Shown: one piece after another, positions 11,078 through 22,309 of the stretch
Layout: each line of letters starts with the position of its first letter
Position numbering within the stretch: the stretch's first letter is position 1
Origin: Anastatus disparis
Taxonomy: Eukaryota; Arthropoda; Insecta; Hymenoptera; Eupelmidae
Assembly (NCBI GenBank): GCA_017163975.1
Contig: JAFFSR010000347.1
Coordinates: 6,562,001-6,626,000, forward strand
Length of the DNA: 64,000 nucleotides
Direction of reading: 5' to 3'
The notes under the pieces: generated by a model
Told to the model about the DNA's origin: nothing
Databases searched by the model: none
Seen by the model: only the letters and a program-made list of their open reading frames with translations
Made by a program: the position numbers and the translations under genes

Positions 11078-12474
11078 GCCAATCCACATCAAACGGATAA
11101 TGGCTCTGTCCAAAATTGTAGATTACCAAAAAAATCGTATATAAGCTCAAAATTTTCGTCTTACACTCTACTTTCTTTTGCAATGTGGCGATTTTAAAAA
11201 ATCCAAAATAGCGGCTCCAATATGGCGGCTCAAACCTAAAGATATCATAAATAATTTTCAAAAATTGATTTTAATTCATTCAAATCAGATCCTACATATT
11301 TTTTTACATCAGAAATCAATTCAGCGTTCAATTTTACATAGGAATATAGTATTGCACCAGGGTTGGTTTCTGAAAGGCTCTACGCTCACAGTTCATGTCT
11401 GTCAGTGTAGAGATTTAGTGTTTATAGCGCTGCGACGACTTATTTGTTAACTACTACAACCTACTATTTTCAAGCTTACAGTCATGAACTGTGAGCGTAG
11501 AGCCTTTCAGAAACCAACCCTGTATTGCACTCGAGGTAAAAAAAATTTACAATGTCATCGGAAGGTCATATCAGGAAATAATAGTTATTTCTCAAATTGC
11601 TCATTGATCAATGTTGAATAGTGAGGAAATGAAGATACTGATAGATATCTCGAGTTACTGAATTTAAATCTGATGTCCGCTTAACCCTACAAGATCTGTA
11701 TGGAAGTCATTTGAAGGTCCAATCGCGAATATCTTTTATTATTTGATAACATTAGGACACCTTCAAGTTTTACGTGTCGCTGAATCCGAAATCGGGGTCT
11801 GTTGGAGTGTCAAACGACGTAATTAAGTAAAAATTAATCAAATATTGACTAAAAGAAAATTTTTGTTCTCCAAGAAACTACAGTTTGAAACGAATTTTTC
11901 TGTAATTACGTCATTTGACACTCCAACAGGTCTCGGATTCGGATCCAGCATCACGTAAAACTTATAGGTGTCTTGATCTTATCAAATAATGAAGGATATT
12001 CGCGATTTGACCTTCAAATGAATTTGATGGAGACTGGTAGGGTTAAGCGGATATCAGATTTGGATTCAGCGACTCGAGTTACCTATCAGTATCTTCATTT
12101 TCTTACTAATCAACGTTTATCAATGATTATTTCGAAAAATAACTATTGTATCGCAATATGACCTTCAGATGATATTGTAAAATTTTTTTACCTTGAGTGC
12201 AATACTATATTCTCATGTCAAATCGAACGCTAAATTGATTTCTGATATAAAAAATATGTAGAATCAGATTTAAACGAATTAAAATTAATTTTTGAAAATT
12301 TTTTATGAAATTTTTAGGTTTGAGTCGCCATATTAAGGCCGCCATTTTGGATTTTTCAAAATCGCCACATTGCAAAAGAAAGTAGAGTGTAAGACGAAAA
12401 TATTTAGCCCGTGCACGACTTTTTTAGTGATCTATAATTTTTGACAGAGCCATTATCCGTTTGACGTGGATTGA

Positions 12475-12476
<2 letters not shown>
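11076..12476. mobile_element. Foldback element E, copy 1
   Basis: Begins GGGCCAATCCACATCAAACG and ends with the inverse ('GTTTGACGTGGATTGATC'). The two arms pair over most of their length, including the 'ATAATGGCTCTGTC', 'GGCGGCTCAAACC' and 'TTGCACTCGAGGTAAAAAAA' blocks. TA microsatellite lies on both sides. No transposase is present. The left arm is interrupted by a 165-bp hAT-like insert. Confidence 0.85.
11358..11522. mobile_element. hAT-like MITE nested in E1
   Basis: A 165-bp insert has ~40-bp terminal inverted repeats starting CAGGGTTGGTTTCTGAAAGG. The 8-bp duplication TATTGCAC is perfect at 11,350-11,357 and 11,523-11,530. Copy E2 (near 22,588) shows TATTGCAC once, directly joined to TCGAGG, so the empty site is present in this window. 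An 8-bp duplication with CAG-starting ends is the hAT signature. It has no coding capacity. Confidence 0.9.

Positions 12477-12509
<33 letters not shown>
12477..12509. repeat. (TA)n microsatellite between E1 and F1
   Basis: A short TA run that separates the end of E1 from the start of F1. Confidence 0.85.
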
Positions 12510-12511
<2 letters not shown>

Positions 12512-12884
12512 GACATTGTACACCAACTGGAAGAGCAAAAAAATATAAATCGTTGAAACTCTGAGAATATATTCTGTCTGTTACTCAAAATGTGTAAAAA
12601 AATATTCAAGGATTTAGATTTCAAGGATCAAAAGCCATAGATCCTTGAAATTCGGAAATTTTCGAAATTTTTGGAAAAGTACCAACTTAATGATTTTTTT
12701 CTGAAAATCTTGATGTTTTAGAAAGAAATTCATGAGAATTCTTCTTGTTCTAGATAAAGAGGAGAGTTAGCATTATTTTTTACAGAGCTAAATTTTGAAG
12801 TTTTCTATTGGTTCTTATATGTATTACATGGTAATTGAAATTACTCATTGTCTGCTACTTCAGAAATTGCTTTTCGAGGGAATA
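12510..12884. mobile_element. Element F, copy 1 (left arm only)
   Basis: Starts GGGACATTGTACACCAACTG and matches the left arm of F2 (23,643 onward), including 'TTTTACAGAGCTAAATTTTG' and 'GCTACTTCAGAAATTGC'. Homology stops after 'TTTTCGAGGG', where repeat M1 begins. It provides the empty site for insertion of G2 into F2 ('GCATTATTTTTTACAGAGC'). Confidence 0.8.
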
Positions 12885-12992
12885 CTCTTGAGAGATTTCA
12901 AGAATATAAAAATGGAAGGTTTGGGTAATCTCTCATCTTTCATGAAATGTTCCTGGAAGATTTTTGGAAAATGTGAAATGCTGTTAGGGGAT

Positions 12993-13057
<65 letters not shown>

Positions 13058-14481
13058 TATATAATAACACATTACACTCATACATCAATACATATACACA
13101 TACATAAACATTTAGTTATAAAATCGCATTTAAATATTTGCTTGGACTTGTGCACATCAAAGTGCTGATACCCTTTCGCTTTTATAGTAAGTGAGGTATC
13201 TTTCAGCCGCTTGGGGATAAAACTCCCTTTTAACAAACATCCCCTTATCGGTGTCACTAGAAACCTCCCGTAACGTTCCGCGCAATCTTCCAACGAAAAC
13301 TTCATGGAATCATTCTAGAATCTTTTAAGCAATATTGCACTGGAAAATTACTGTAATCTTTGCGTAAAATTTTTCGTAAAATATTTACGGAAGATTTATG
13401 TAATATTTCGCTGCACGATTTAAAAGTTTTTAGGAATCTTCCAGTGAAATGTTTCTGAAATCTTTCTGAAATCTTTAATGAAATATTCCACTGGAAGATT
13501 ACTTAAATCATTTTGTGGAATATTTCGTTGACTATTTATGGAAGATTTATGTTATATTCCACTGTGCGATTTGAAAGTTTTTTGGAATCTTCCAGTGAAA
13601 TGTTTATGGAATCTTTCTGAAATCTTTCATAAAATATACCACTGCAAGGTTACTTAAATATTTCTGTGGAACATTTCGTGGAATATTTATAGAAGATTTA
13701 TGTAATATTCTGCTGTACGATTTTAATGTTTATCGGAATCTTCCTGAAATCTTTCATGAAATATTTTATCGGAAGATTACTTTAATCTTCCTGTGAAATG
13801 TTTCGTCGAATATTTGTAGAAGATTTATCTAATATTTCGCTGTACGATTTTAAAGTTTTTTTGAAATCTTGCAGTAGAATGTTTATGGAATTTTTCTGAA
13901 ATCTTTCATGAAATATTCCACTGGAAGATTACTTAAATCCTTCTGTGGAATATTTAGTTGACTAGTTTTGAAAGATTTATGTAATTATCCGCTGTACGAT
14001 TTTGAAGTTGATCGGAATCTTCAAGCGAAATGTGTATGGAATCTTTCTGGAATCTTCCATGAAATATTTTACTGGAATATTCATAAACATTACATGGAAT
14101 ATTTTATGAAATATTTCAGAAATCTTTCGTGAATATTACATGGAATTTTTTGAAAAAGTTTTCGAACATTCCTTTGAAATATTCCTGAAATATTCCTGGA
14201 AGCTCTCAATGGAAGATTCCAGTGAAATATTCAGAAATATTTCGTGAAACTTGCAATAATCTGCATGAAAGGTTCCAGTGAAATATTCCAGTGGAATAAT
14301 TCGAAATATTTCAGTGAAATCTTTCATGCTATGTGAGAACCATTACTTATTTCTAGCCTAACGCTTTTTTATTGTTATTTACAATTTCCAATATTTTCTT
14401 ATAATCATTTGTTTATTCGCAGCATTATTCTACTTTTACAAAATAATTTTTATACAAGGTGATAAAATATTTTACTATAAG

Positions 14482-14485
<4 letters not shown>
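12885..14485. repeat. Repeat M, copy 1
   Basis: Nearly identical to 27,575-29,130. The core is a ~150-bp tandem pattern made of short near-palindromic words: GAAATATTCC, GGAATCTTCC, GGAAGATTACTTAAATC. It includes an internal TA microsatellite (12,995-13,052) that is almost absent in M2 (27,692-27,703). No protein signal is present. The right end is at the TA microsatellite 14,486-14,563. Confidence 0.75.
12995..13052. repeat. (TA)n microsatellite inside M1
   Basis: About 29 TA units. The orthologous place in M2 has only a few, so the tract expanded or contracted after duplication. Confidence 0.85.

Positions 14486-14563
<78 letters not shown>
14486..14563. repeat. (TA)n microsatellite
   Basis: About 39 TA units marking the M1/N1 junction. 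The equivalent tract after M2 (29,131-29,161) is much shorter. Confidence 0.9.
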
Positions 14564-14569
<6 letters not shown>

Positions 14570-16189
14570 TTGTTTCATTTCACATAAAAATTTCAACATC
14601 AAAACTAATTCTCTAATGTAAAGAATAAAAAATAATATTGGTATAATTTTGAAATTTTGATATGGGAATACTTTTTATAAATAACTTTTTAATAATTTTG
14701 AACAATAGTAAATTTTTTAAATAACTTGTGTTATTGAATGCTAATTAAATTTAGTTTTAACCTTTGGACTGCGGGAAAATTTTAGTACTAAACGACCTTT
14801 TATAAAGTGCAAAATGTATACATGAGATCATTGGATTTTTCAGGTAGAGTCCCCACCCTGACTGCTGGTCGATAAATCGACCACCCCCGCAGGCAACAGG
14901 TTAACATGAAGTTAATTATTTAGGTTGGAAATGTATTTAATAAAATAATATAACGATTTATAAGTTATCACTTAATTTTTTAAACTTTTTGTTCATAGTT
15001 GACTATTATATTGAATATATGATTCTCATTTTAATAGTTTTAATATGATATTATGTAAATTTTATAAATATAAATTATTTAAGGAGATGTGAAATGGACA
15101 GCACACTTCCACCCATAAATATTGATTATATTTCCATTGTATTTTACAATTTTGAATAAATAGATGCATTAACATATAGTATGTATCATGAAAATTATTC
15201 AGCTAAATTTTTATATAAATCTATTCATTAGTTATTGAGAAGTTTGCGTTCCAATATTATTTACTAAAATTTTTCCATTTAGAATCAGAAATTTAAATAT
15301 CTTGAAAAGCAATGATTGGAATAATTTAAAAATTCAAATAAATAATCATCACGAGACATACTACAAGTTAGTACATTTCTTTTATGGAAATTCAGCAATA
15401 GAATAGAAAGACAGTTAATTTTTTTATCTTCTTATAGTAAAATATAATCAAACTTTGACGACAAATAATGAAATAATTGTACTTTCAATGATTTGTATCA
15501 TATTTAATACAAATTATAGAGTGATATTACAGAATATTATTTTTTTCCGCATTCATAATAAATGTTTTGCAAATAACAAGTAATTTTCTTTTGAAATGTT
15601 TACTTTTTTGGGGGAAATTCTACTTCTATCTAGACAGTTCCTACATATAAATGCATAATTATAGACATAATCAGAAACATTTATTCATATTCTATATATT
15701 GTCTATCTTTATAATTAACTATTAAAAAAATTTAATATCTAATAAATAATTTTTTTAAATTGTATTTCATAAAATTTATGTTCAAACGATATTGAAAAAA
15801 ATATTTTTATATCATGTAATTATAATTTTTCAAATGAGGTAATTTGATATTCTTTAAAAATTAATCTTTCTCTTATTAAAAATATTATTGCTTCAATGAA
15901 ATGAATTGCTAACAATTTTTATATAAATCACAATTCATTTAAATATAAACACGCGTACAAATGAAAATGTAATTAAGGTTAAATGTATGTTATTTATGAA
16001 AAATTGTTAACAAGTAACTTTTTAAATAATATATTTTCATGAAAACTAATTTAAATACCTCATTCTCTGAATGATAACTGAATACAATTTCAATTGAATA
16101 AATTTAGTTATACGATTATAAATATATAATATTTATATAACTGTTCATCAAATGAAATTATTATTTTTTTATTATATATATATTAAAAA
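14564..16189. repeat. Repeat N, copy 1
   Basis: Shares 'TTTCAACATCAAAACTAATT', 'GATATGGGAATACTTTTTAT' and 'TTATATAACTGTTCATCAAA' with 37,132-37,461 (N2), and the first ~30 bp with 29,162. It is AT-rich with no coding frames. N2 looks like an internally deleted version. Confidence 0.6.
14761..14900. mobile_element. piggyBac-like MITE in N1 (TTAA target)
   Basis: A 140-bp insert is flanked by TTAA at 14,757-14,760 and 14,901-14,904. The ends CCTTTGGACTGCGGG and CCCGCAGGCAACAGG form imperfect inverted repeats. The homologous N2 sequence near 37,315 lacks it. CCY-starting ends with a TTAA duplication are the piggyBac signature. A short central palindrome (GGTCGATAAATCGACC) is present. It is more GC-rich than its surroundings. 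Confidence 0.8.
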
Positions 16190-18324
16190 AATAATTATTA
16201 CAATAAATTGTAGTTAAATAAAAATGTTTATTTTTATAATTATAGCGTTGAAATTTATTTTAATAAAAATGTTATTTGATTGACATTTACAGTATTATTT
16301 TAACTATTTTTGAAAAGTTACTTGTCATCAATAAAAAAATATTTAATTTTCCAAATTAATAATCTATTAATATAAAAAATTATCTAAAAATTATAATATT
16401 TATGATATGCAAACTTTACTTGTGATACATACGCTTTGTAATATTTGTATCTCGTTAAATTTTTATATTAGATGCAAAAAGGATTGTTAAGTAATTGCAA
16501 ATAGTTATTTTTTTATTCTGAAATATTCGAATTTGAATTTAACTAAAATATTGTATTTTAATCTTATGATTTTTCCTATTTTAATTTCGTATTTCATATT
16601 TATAAAATACATTTGTGAAGATATTTTTATTAGAAATCAACACGAATTTCTTTTAAGCATGTTTCACTCATAAATTAATTTCATAATTCAAATTCCTGGT
16701 CATATATTGAGGTCTGGAAATTATAGTTGTAACTCAGTACGTAGTTCTCAGTTTATTTACATCGAACATCGTACTATCTTTGTTTTTATAATGAAAGTAG
16801 AGTGAGAAATAGTCATTTGAAATAAATTATACGCTTTTTTACTTTAAGCACATGTGTACATATATTTTTATATTATGTTTCATCAAATTATTTTCAATTT
16901 TATTCAGTACTCAAAATTCAATTAATTAATTCTTATTTACTTAAAATTAGTCATTTATACATAATAATATAACAAAGAAAATTCACCTAAGCAACGTTAG
17001 GAGCGAAAAACTTCAATATAATTAATACCTGTTAACGTAAAACCCAATAAGTTGTGTAACGATTTTCAACAGTTGATAAATATAATGTAAATCATATAAT
17101 ATATATATCAATTTTAAATTTCTAATTATTAATTTAAAACTCAAAAGTAACTATTTTAAAACGGAATATGGAAGATAAACATGTATCGTTTTAATCCTTG
17201 AATATCACGAATTTAAATATTCATTATTAGTAATTTTAAAGAATTATATATTATATAAATAATTCTATATTTAATAATTTTCAATTTTAGTAACAGAAAA
17301 AGCCGCACGAGAAGAGATTATCAATTACACTTTCTGCGAAATATTGTCCTTGAATCGAGTAGGTGAAACATCAGTCTTAAGAAGAGGCCGAACTATCTGT
17401 CTTTGTCTAATAGCGTTTTTCATCATTTATGTAAACACCATCCGGTATAACAAGAAAAAAATAGCAGCCCCCGCTAGATATTAGTATAATAAGTAAATTT
17501 TGTAATAACAACCAAATTTTTTACCGCATAGTTTTTGACTAATTAGAGACCTACTAGCAATCTAGAATATAACCTATCTTTTTTTGGTAGGTCTCTAATT
17601 ATTCAAAAACTACGCAGTGAAAAAATTTGGTTGTTATTACAAAATTTACTTATTATACTGATATCTAGCGGGGGCTGCTATTTTTTTCTTGTTATACCGG
17701 ATAGTGTTTACATAAATGATGGAAAACGCTATTAGACAAAGACAGATAGTTCGGCCCCTTCTTAATACCAAAAAAAAGGCAGTAAGCATCGCAAATTTAT
17801 GCTCTTACTTCATAATATAATAGTACCAACATTGGTCCCTAAAATTCGAGCTATGGTACTAATTGAAATTATATCGTCACTTTTTTATTAAGTACCTTAA
17901 TACATAAATTAGATATACTTGATTTAGAACCTATTTTAACAATACTTCCTTTTCTCCGTGCAGTTGTTAGTTCTAGTAAACGTCAAATACTGTTTTCGAT
18001 TATTTCATGGTTCGTGATTAAAACACGTGATTAAAAAGAAAAAATTCCTTTTATATTTTCTCATTGATTTAAATGCAATTTAGTAGAACAAATTCTTAAT
18101 TTATCATGATATAATTTGTATTTAAACAATTTTTAACCACATTGTAACTTTAATTAATCTTTTTTATAAAAATAGAAAAATTTAATTTAGTATAAAAGTA
18201 CAATATCACAATTCATAAGTGGCATCGATTCTTTTTTATTTTTAAAATTGGCTCATTTATACATAATAATATAATATATGAAAATTAAATCGAGTGACGT
18301 TAGGAGCGAGTTATTTTTTGCTAG
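16190..18324. mobile_element. Repeat X, copy A, ending in CTAG
   Basis: Matches X-B (29,807-31,915), X-C (57,255-57,959) and X-D (from 44,205). The left edge lies against TA-rich sequence in A, B and D. The right end is 'GTGACGTTAGGAGCGAG', then TTATTTTTTG and CTAG, followed by T. An internal direct repeat of ~50 bp ending 'CAACGTTAGGAGCGA' occurs at 16,945-17,008. CTRR followed by T is the Helitron 3' signature, but no clear subterminal hairpin was found, so that class is tentative. It carries L1. Confidence 0.6.
17381..17761. mobile_element. TTAA foldback element L, copy 1
   Basis: A 381-bp hairpin whose arms pair almost end to end, starting GAAGAGGCCGAACTATCTGT. TTAA flanks both sides (17,377-17,380; 17,762-17,765). 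X-B at ~31,000 has the uninterrupted site, 'CAGTCTTAATACC'. L2 (25,726-26,106) has the same length. It has no coding capacity. The ends start GA rather than the CC of piggyBac. Confidence 0.9.
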
Positions 18325-20455
18325 TATTTGATTAAATTAGTGAAATATATTCTTGATTCAATAATAATTTGATAGAAATAGTAAAATTATAAATATTTCA
18401 TTAAGATAATCAAATATATTATTGAATATTGAAGTAATTTAATGGAAGTGTTAATATAATATTTAATTAAATCAGTGAAATATATTCTTGTTTCAATAAC
18501 AACTTGATAGTAATGATAGAATAAATATATCTGGTTTAATAAATATTTCATCGAGATAGTCAAATATATTATTAAACATTAAAGTAATTTAAGGGAAGTA
18601 TTGATATAATATTTAATTAAATAAGTGAAAAATATTCTTGTTTCAATAATAACTTGATAGAAATAATAGAATGAATATATTCGGTTTAATAAATATTTCA
18701 TTAAAATAATCAAATATATTATTGAACATTAAATTTAATGAAAGTGGTAATATAATATTTAATTAAATCAGTGAAATATATTCTTGATTCAATAACAATT
18801 TGATAGAAATAATAAAATAATAAATATTTCATTAAGATAATCAAATATATTATCAAAGATCAAAGTAATTTAATAGAAGTGTTAATACAATATTTAATTA
18901 AATCAGTGAAATATATTCTTGATTCAATAACAATTTGATAAAAATAATAAAATAAATATATTTGGTTTAAGAGGAGGTCACATATCTCTGTCCTTTTCTA
19001 ATAAAAAAATTGAGTTTTTTACAGAAACTAATAACTTTAGCAAAAAATGAAGAGAAAGCCGCATCTCGTATAAAAAAGCAATATTTTCTTTGATAAGAAA
19101 GAATTAATTTTATTGCTTTGTTTTCTAGAAAACCTTGAAAAACTTAAATCATTGAGGTTAGGGTGGACGATTTGGTTTTTCAAGGTTTTCTTGAGAACGA
19201 AGCAATAAAATTAATTTTTCTTATCAAAGAAAACATTGCTTTTTTCCATACAAGTGCGGCTTTCTTCATTTTGCTAAAGTTATTAGTTTTTGTAAAAAAA
19301 TCATTTCTTTGATTAGAAAAGGACAGAGATACGCGACCTCCTCTTAATAAATATTTCATTAAGATAATCAAATATATTATTAAAGATTAAAGTAATTTAA
19401 TAGAAGTGTTGATACAATATTTACTTAAATCAGTGAAATATATTCTTGTTTCAATAATAACTTGATAGAAATAATAAAATAAATATATTTGGTTAAATAA
19501 ATATTTCATTAAGATAATCAAATATATTATTGAACATCAAAGTAATTTAATGGAAGTGTTAATGTAATACTTAATTAAATCAGTGAAATATATTCTTGAT
19601 TCAATAACAATTTGATAGAAATAATAGAATAAATATATTCGGTTTATAAATATATCAGTAAAATAATCAAATATATTATTAAACATTAAAATAATTTAAT
19701 GGAAGTGTTAATATAATATTTAATTAAATCAGTGAAATATATTCTTGTTTCAATAATAACTTGATAGAAATAATAGAATAAATATATTCGGTTTAATAGA
19801 TATTTTATTAAAATAATCAAATATATTATTGAACATTAAAGTAATTTAATAAAAGTGGTAATATAATGTTTAATTAAATTAGTGAAGTATATTCTTGATT
19901 CAATAAACAATTTTATAGAAATAATAAAATAATAAATATTTCATTAAGATAATCAAATATATTATTGAACATTAAAGTAATTTAATGGAAGTGTTAATAC
20001 AATATTTATGTAAATCATGAAATATATTCTTGTTTCAATAACAACTTGATAGAAATAATAGAATAAATATATTCGGTTTAATAAATACTTCATTAAAATA
20101 ATCAAATATATTATTGAACATTAAAGTAATTTATTGGAAGTGTTAATATAATATTTAATCAAATCAGTGAAATATATTCTTGATTCAATAACAATTTGAT
20201 AAAAATAATAAAATAAATATATTCGGTTTAATAAATATTTCATTAAGATAATCAAATATATTATTGAACATTCAAGTAATTAAAGGGAAGTATTGATATA
20301 ATATTTAATTAAATCAGTGAAATATATTCTTGTTTCAATAATAACTTGATAGAAATAATAGAATAAATATATACGGTTTAATAAATATTTTATTAAAATA
20401 ATCAAATATATTATTGAACATTAAAGTAATTTAATGAAAGTGGTAATATAAAGTG
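18325..20455. repeat. Sat-A satellite array 1 (150-bp unit)
   Basis: About 12 units of ~150 bp: 'TTAATTAAATCAGTGAAATA', 'TATTCTTGTTTCAATAATAA', 'ATATATTCGGTTTAATAAAT' and 'ATCAAATATATTATTGAACA' in order. Some units are shortened by ~15 bp. It begins directly after the CTAG end of X-A, in the same phase as array 3 after X-C. It is interrupted by element K1. Confidence 0.9.
18971..19343. mobile_element. TTAA foldback element K, copy 1
   Basis: A 373-bp near-perfect hairpin starting GAGGAGGTCACATATCTCTG is flanked by TTAA (18,967-18,970; 19,344-19,347). The insertion site is the 'GGTTTAATAAAT' word of a Sat-A unit, intact in neighbouring units. Related to K2 and K3. It is non-coding: the 63-codon minus-strand frame is a product of the hairpin. 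Confidence 0.9.
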
Positions 20456-20598
20456 GTGGATTTCTTGAGTTGTCCGCACTGGAGTATAATCTTACAAATT
20501 TTCACTTTGTAGCAAAAAAAATTGATTAAACGCATCGTTTATTCATAAGTTAGGATTGGAAATATTATTAGAAGGGGGCCGCTTTGTCAAGCTCTTAA
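20456..20598. other. Short unassigned spacer
   Basis: Sequence between the Sat-A array and the decayed Ulp1-like gene. No match was noticed elsewhere in the window. Confidence 0.4.
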
Positions 20599-20964
20599 GT
20601 TCTGTTACAAATAAAGTTTCTTTTCCATCTATTTTTTTTGATTCTTTTTTTTCTTTATTTAATTTAATCTCATCTGTCCCAATTTTATTATCGTTATAAT
20701 TCAAGTGGATGTCATCGATTCCCAATATATCATTATCTGGTTTTTCAAAAATTTCTATCTGAAATGTCATTGTTAATTTCCATCAAAATTGTTTCATGAT
20801 TCAAATTCTTTTGTTGACGATACATTTCCATGATCTTTTTTTGTTCTGGCAATTGATGCATTTGTGAGTTTTTTTATAATATTTCAAGCTCGGCGAGATC
20901 TAAATTAAATGGTATTTGATTAAGACCTTGCTCATGACAAAAACTCCTTTTTATCATATCTGGT

Positions 20965-20998
<34 letters not shown>

Positions 20999-22018
20999 TG
21001 CTGCCCTGGTGGCCCCTGGTATTCCCAGCCTATCGGCTATATACCGGCATCCCGCACCACCTCTGTGTCAGGATGTTCCTCCTACCAAACCTCTTTTTAT
21101 CTTATACTAGTTTCAGATCCTCGTTTTTAGCTAAGCTAAATTACCCAATCCCCGAGAAATCATGGACTGCCGCGTTCCAAGAGCAGTCGGTAAGCAGATT
21201 TCTACGGTAGGTTCCCGCATTTACCCAGGCTTTTTAGACCTGTGACGTAGGGAAAACTCCCCCAGGAGAAAACCCACGCCAGGAACATTAACCCATCGCA
21301 CTCAGAGATTCTTTTTCCGATGAAAAAAGCCTGAAAAAAATTTCAGGTGTTTTCACCGGGAATCGAACCCCCGACCGCTTGGAGCGAAAGTGTAGAGACC
21401 GTATAAGGCGTGCGCCTTAGCCGGTTACGCCACTGACGCTCTTTTTATATCCGGTGGATTATCGTAATTAATTTTTCTAAAACTGGAAACATTTTTATTT
21501 TTTGCGTTTTAAAAATTCTTTATAAACGTAATCGCATTTGAGAAACATTATATCTTAAATAACATGGACCTAAATTATAAAGTACTGCAACAGCAAAAAC
21601 CATTGCAAAAACGCTACAATCATAATTATTCGTTTGTGATTGTAGTGTTTTGAATACTGTACTTAATTCTGATTTGTTTGGAAATAATCTGTTTATATAA
21701 ATCTTATACTCATCTTGTAAATATATAAGATTCAAACTGTCTATATATATGAATTACTTTATTATTATAATACACACAAATCCGGTGACTCTTTACTAAA
21801 TTTCCGGTAAATAATAACTGTATAAATTCTCCATCAATCAGTACTGAATGAACATATTGTGGTCTCTGATTTAGTGAAGGCAATTGCATGTAGAATGAGG
21901 TGCACTGGTTTGAAATGTTATTAAATTCTAATATATGAATATCAGTTAACATGAAAGCAATTCCACTATACAATCCCTGTCTTTTAACAATCAATTTATC
22001 TTCCTCAGTCAAAACCAT
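20599..22018 (-). pseudogene. Decayed second copy of Helitron-type Ulp1-like gene
   Basis: On the minus strand from 22,018 it encodes 'MVLTEEDKLIVKRQGLYSGI', parallel to the start of the larger copy at 36,544. The protease part is present but damaged. The His region reads SHRICVYY (GHWICMYY in the other copy), the Asp region is frameshifted near 21,745, and the Cys region reads NNYDCSVF rather than NNYDCGVF. A later fragment (20,770-20,599) includes 'FEKPDNDILGIDDIHLNYND' and ends where homology to the other copy stops, before the coiled-coil repeats. A SINE is inserted between these parts. The upstream 230 bp (22,019-22,255) also match the other copy. It is clearly non-functional. Confidence 0.85.
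20969..21440 (-). mobile_element. tRNA-derived SINE
   Basis: Read on the minus strand, it starts with a tRNA-like head. A-box-like TGGCGTAACCGGC lies at 21,432-21,420, and a perfect B box, GGTTCGATTCC, at 21,369-21,359, a normal spacing for a pol III promoter. It ends in a poly-A tail (poly-T on plus, ~20,967-20,995). A ~20-bp target duplication resembling CTTTTTATATCCGGTGGATT lies on both sides (20,947-20,968; 21,441-21,460). The uninterrupted gene copy at ~35,960 shows the target site once. At ~470 bp it is long for a SINE, suggesting a LINE-derived body. Confidence 0.88.
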
Positions 22019-22249
22019 TATTGAAAAAGAAAATTCTCTTAAGAATTTTCAGTTATTTTTAATGAACTTTTTCCAAAGATATTCACAAAAGAATTGCTTT
22101 TATATTAACTGATTTAATTTACTGATTTTTCACTTGAAAAACTGAAAAATTAAAGAACTTATGAAAAATGCTATGAATTAATTGTTATATGATAAATAAA
22201 TAATAATGAAATTTGTAAAAATAATATTATGATAAAAAATGATTATTTT

Positions 22250-22255
<6 letters not shown>

Positions 22256-22307
<52 letters not shown>
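22256..22307. repeat. (TA)n microsatellite at left edge of E2
   Basis: About 26 TA units between the Ulp1-like gene's 5' flank and E2. Confidence 0.9.

Positions 22308-22309
<2 letters not shown>

Noticed and set aside
19180..19371. 63-codon frame in K1
   Set aside because: A by-product of the hairpin. The frame is not conserved in K2.
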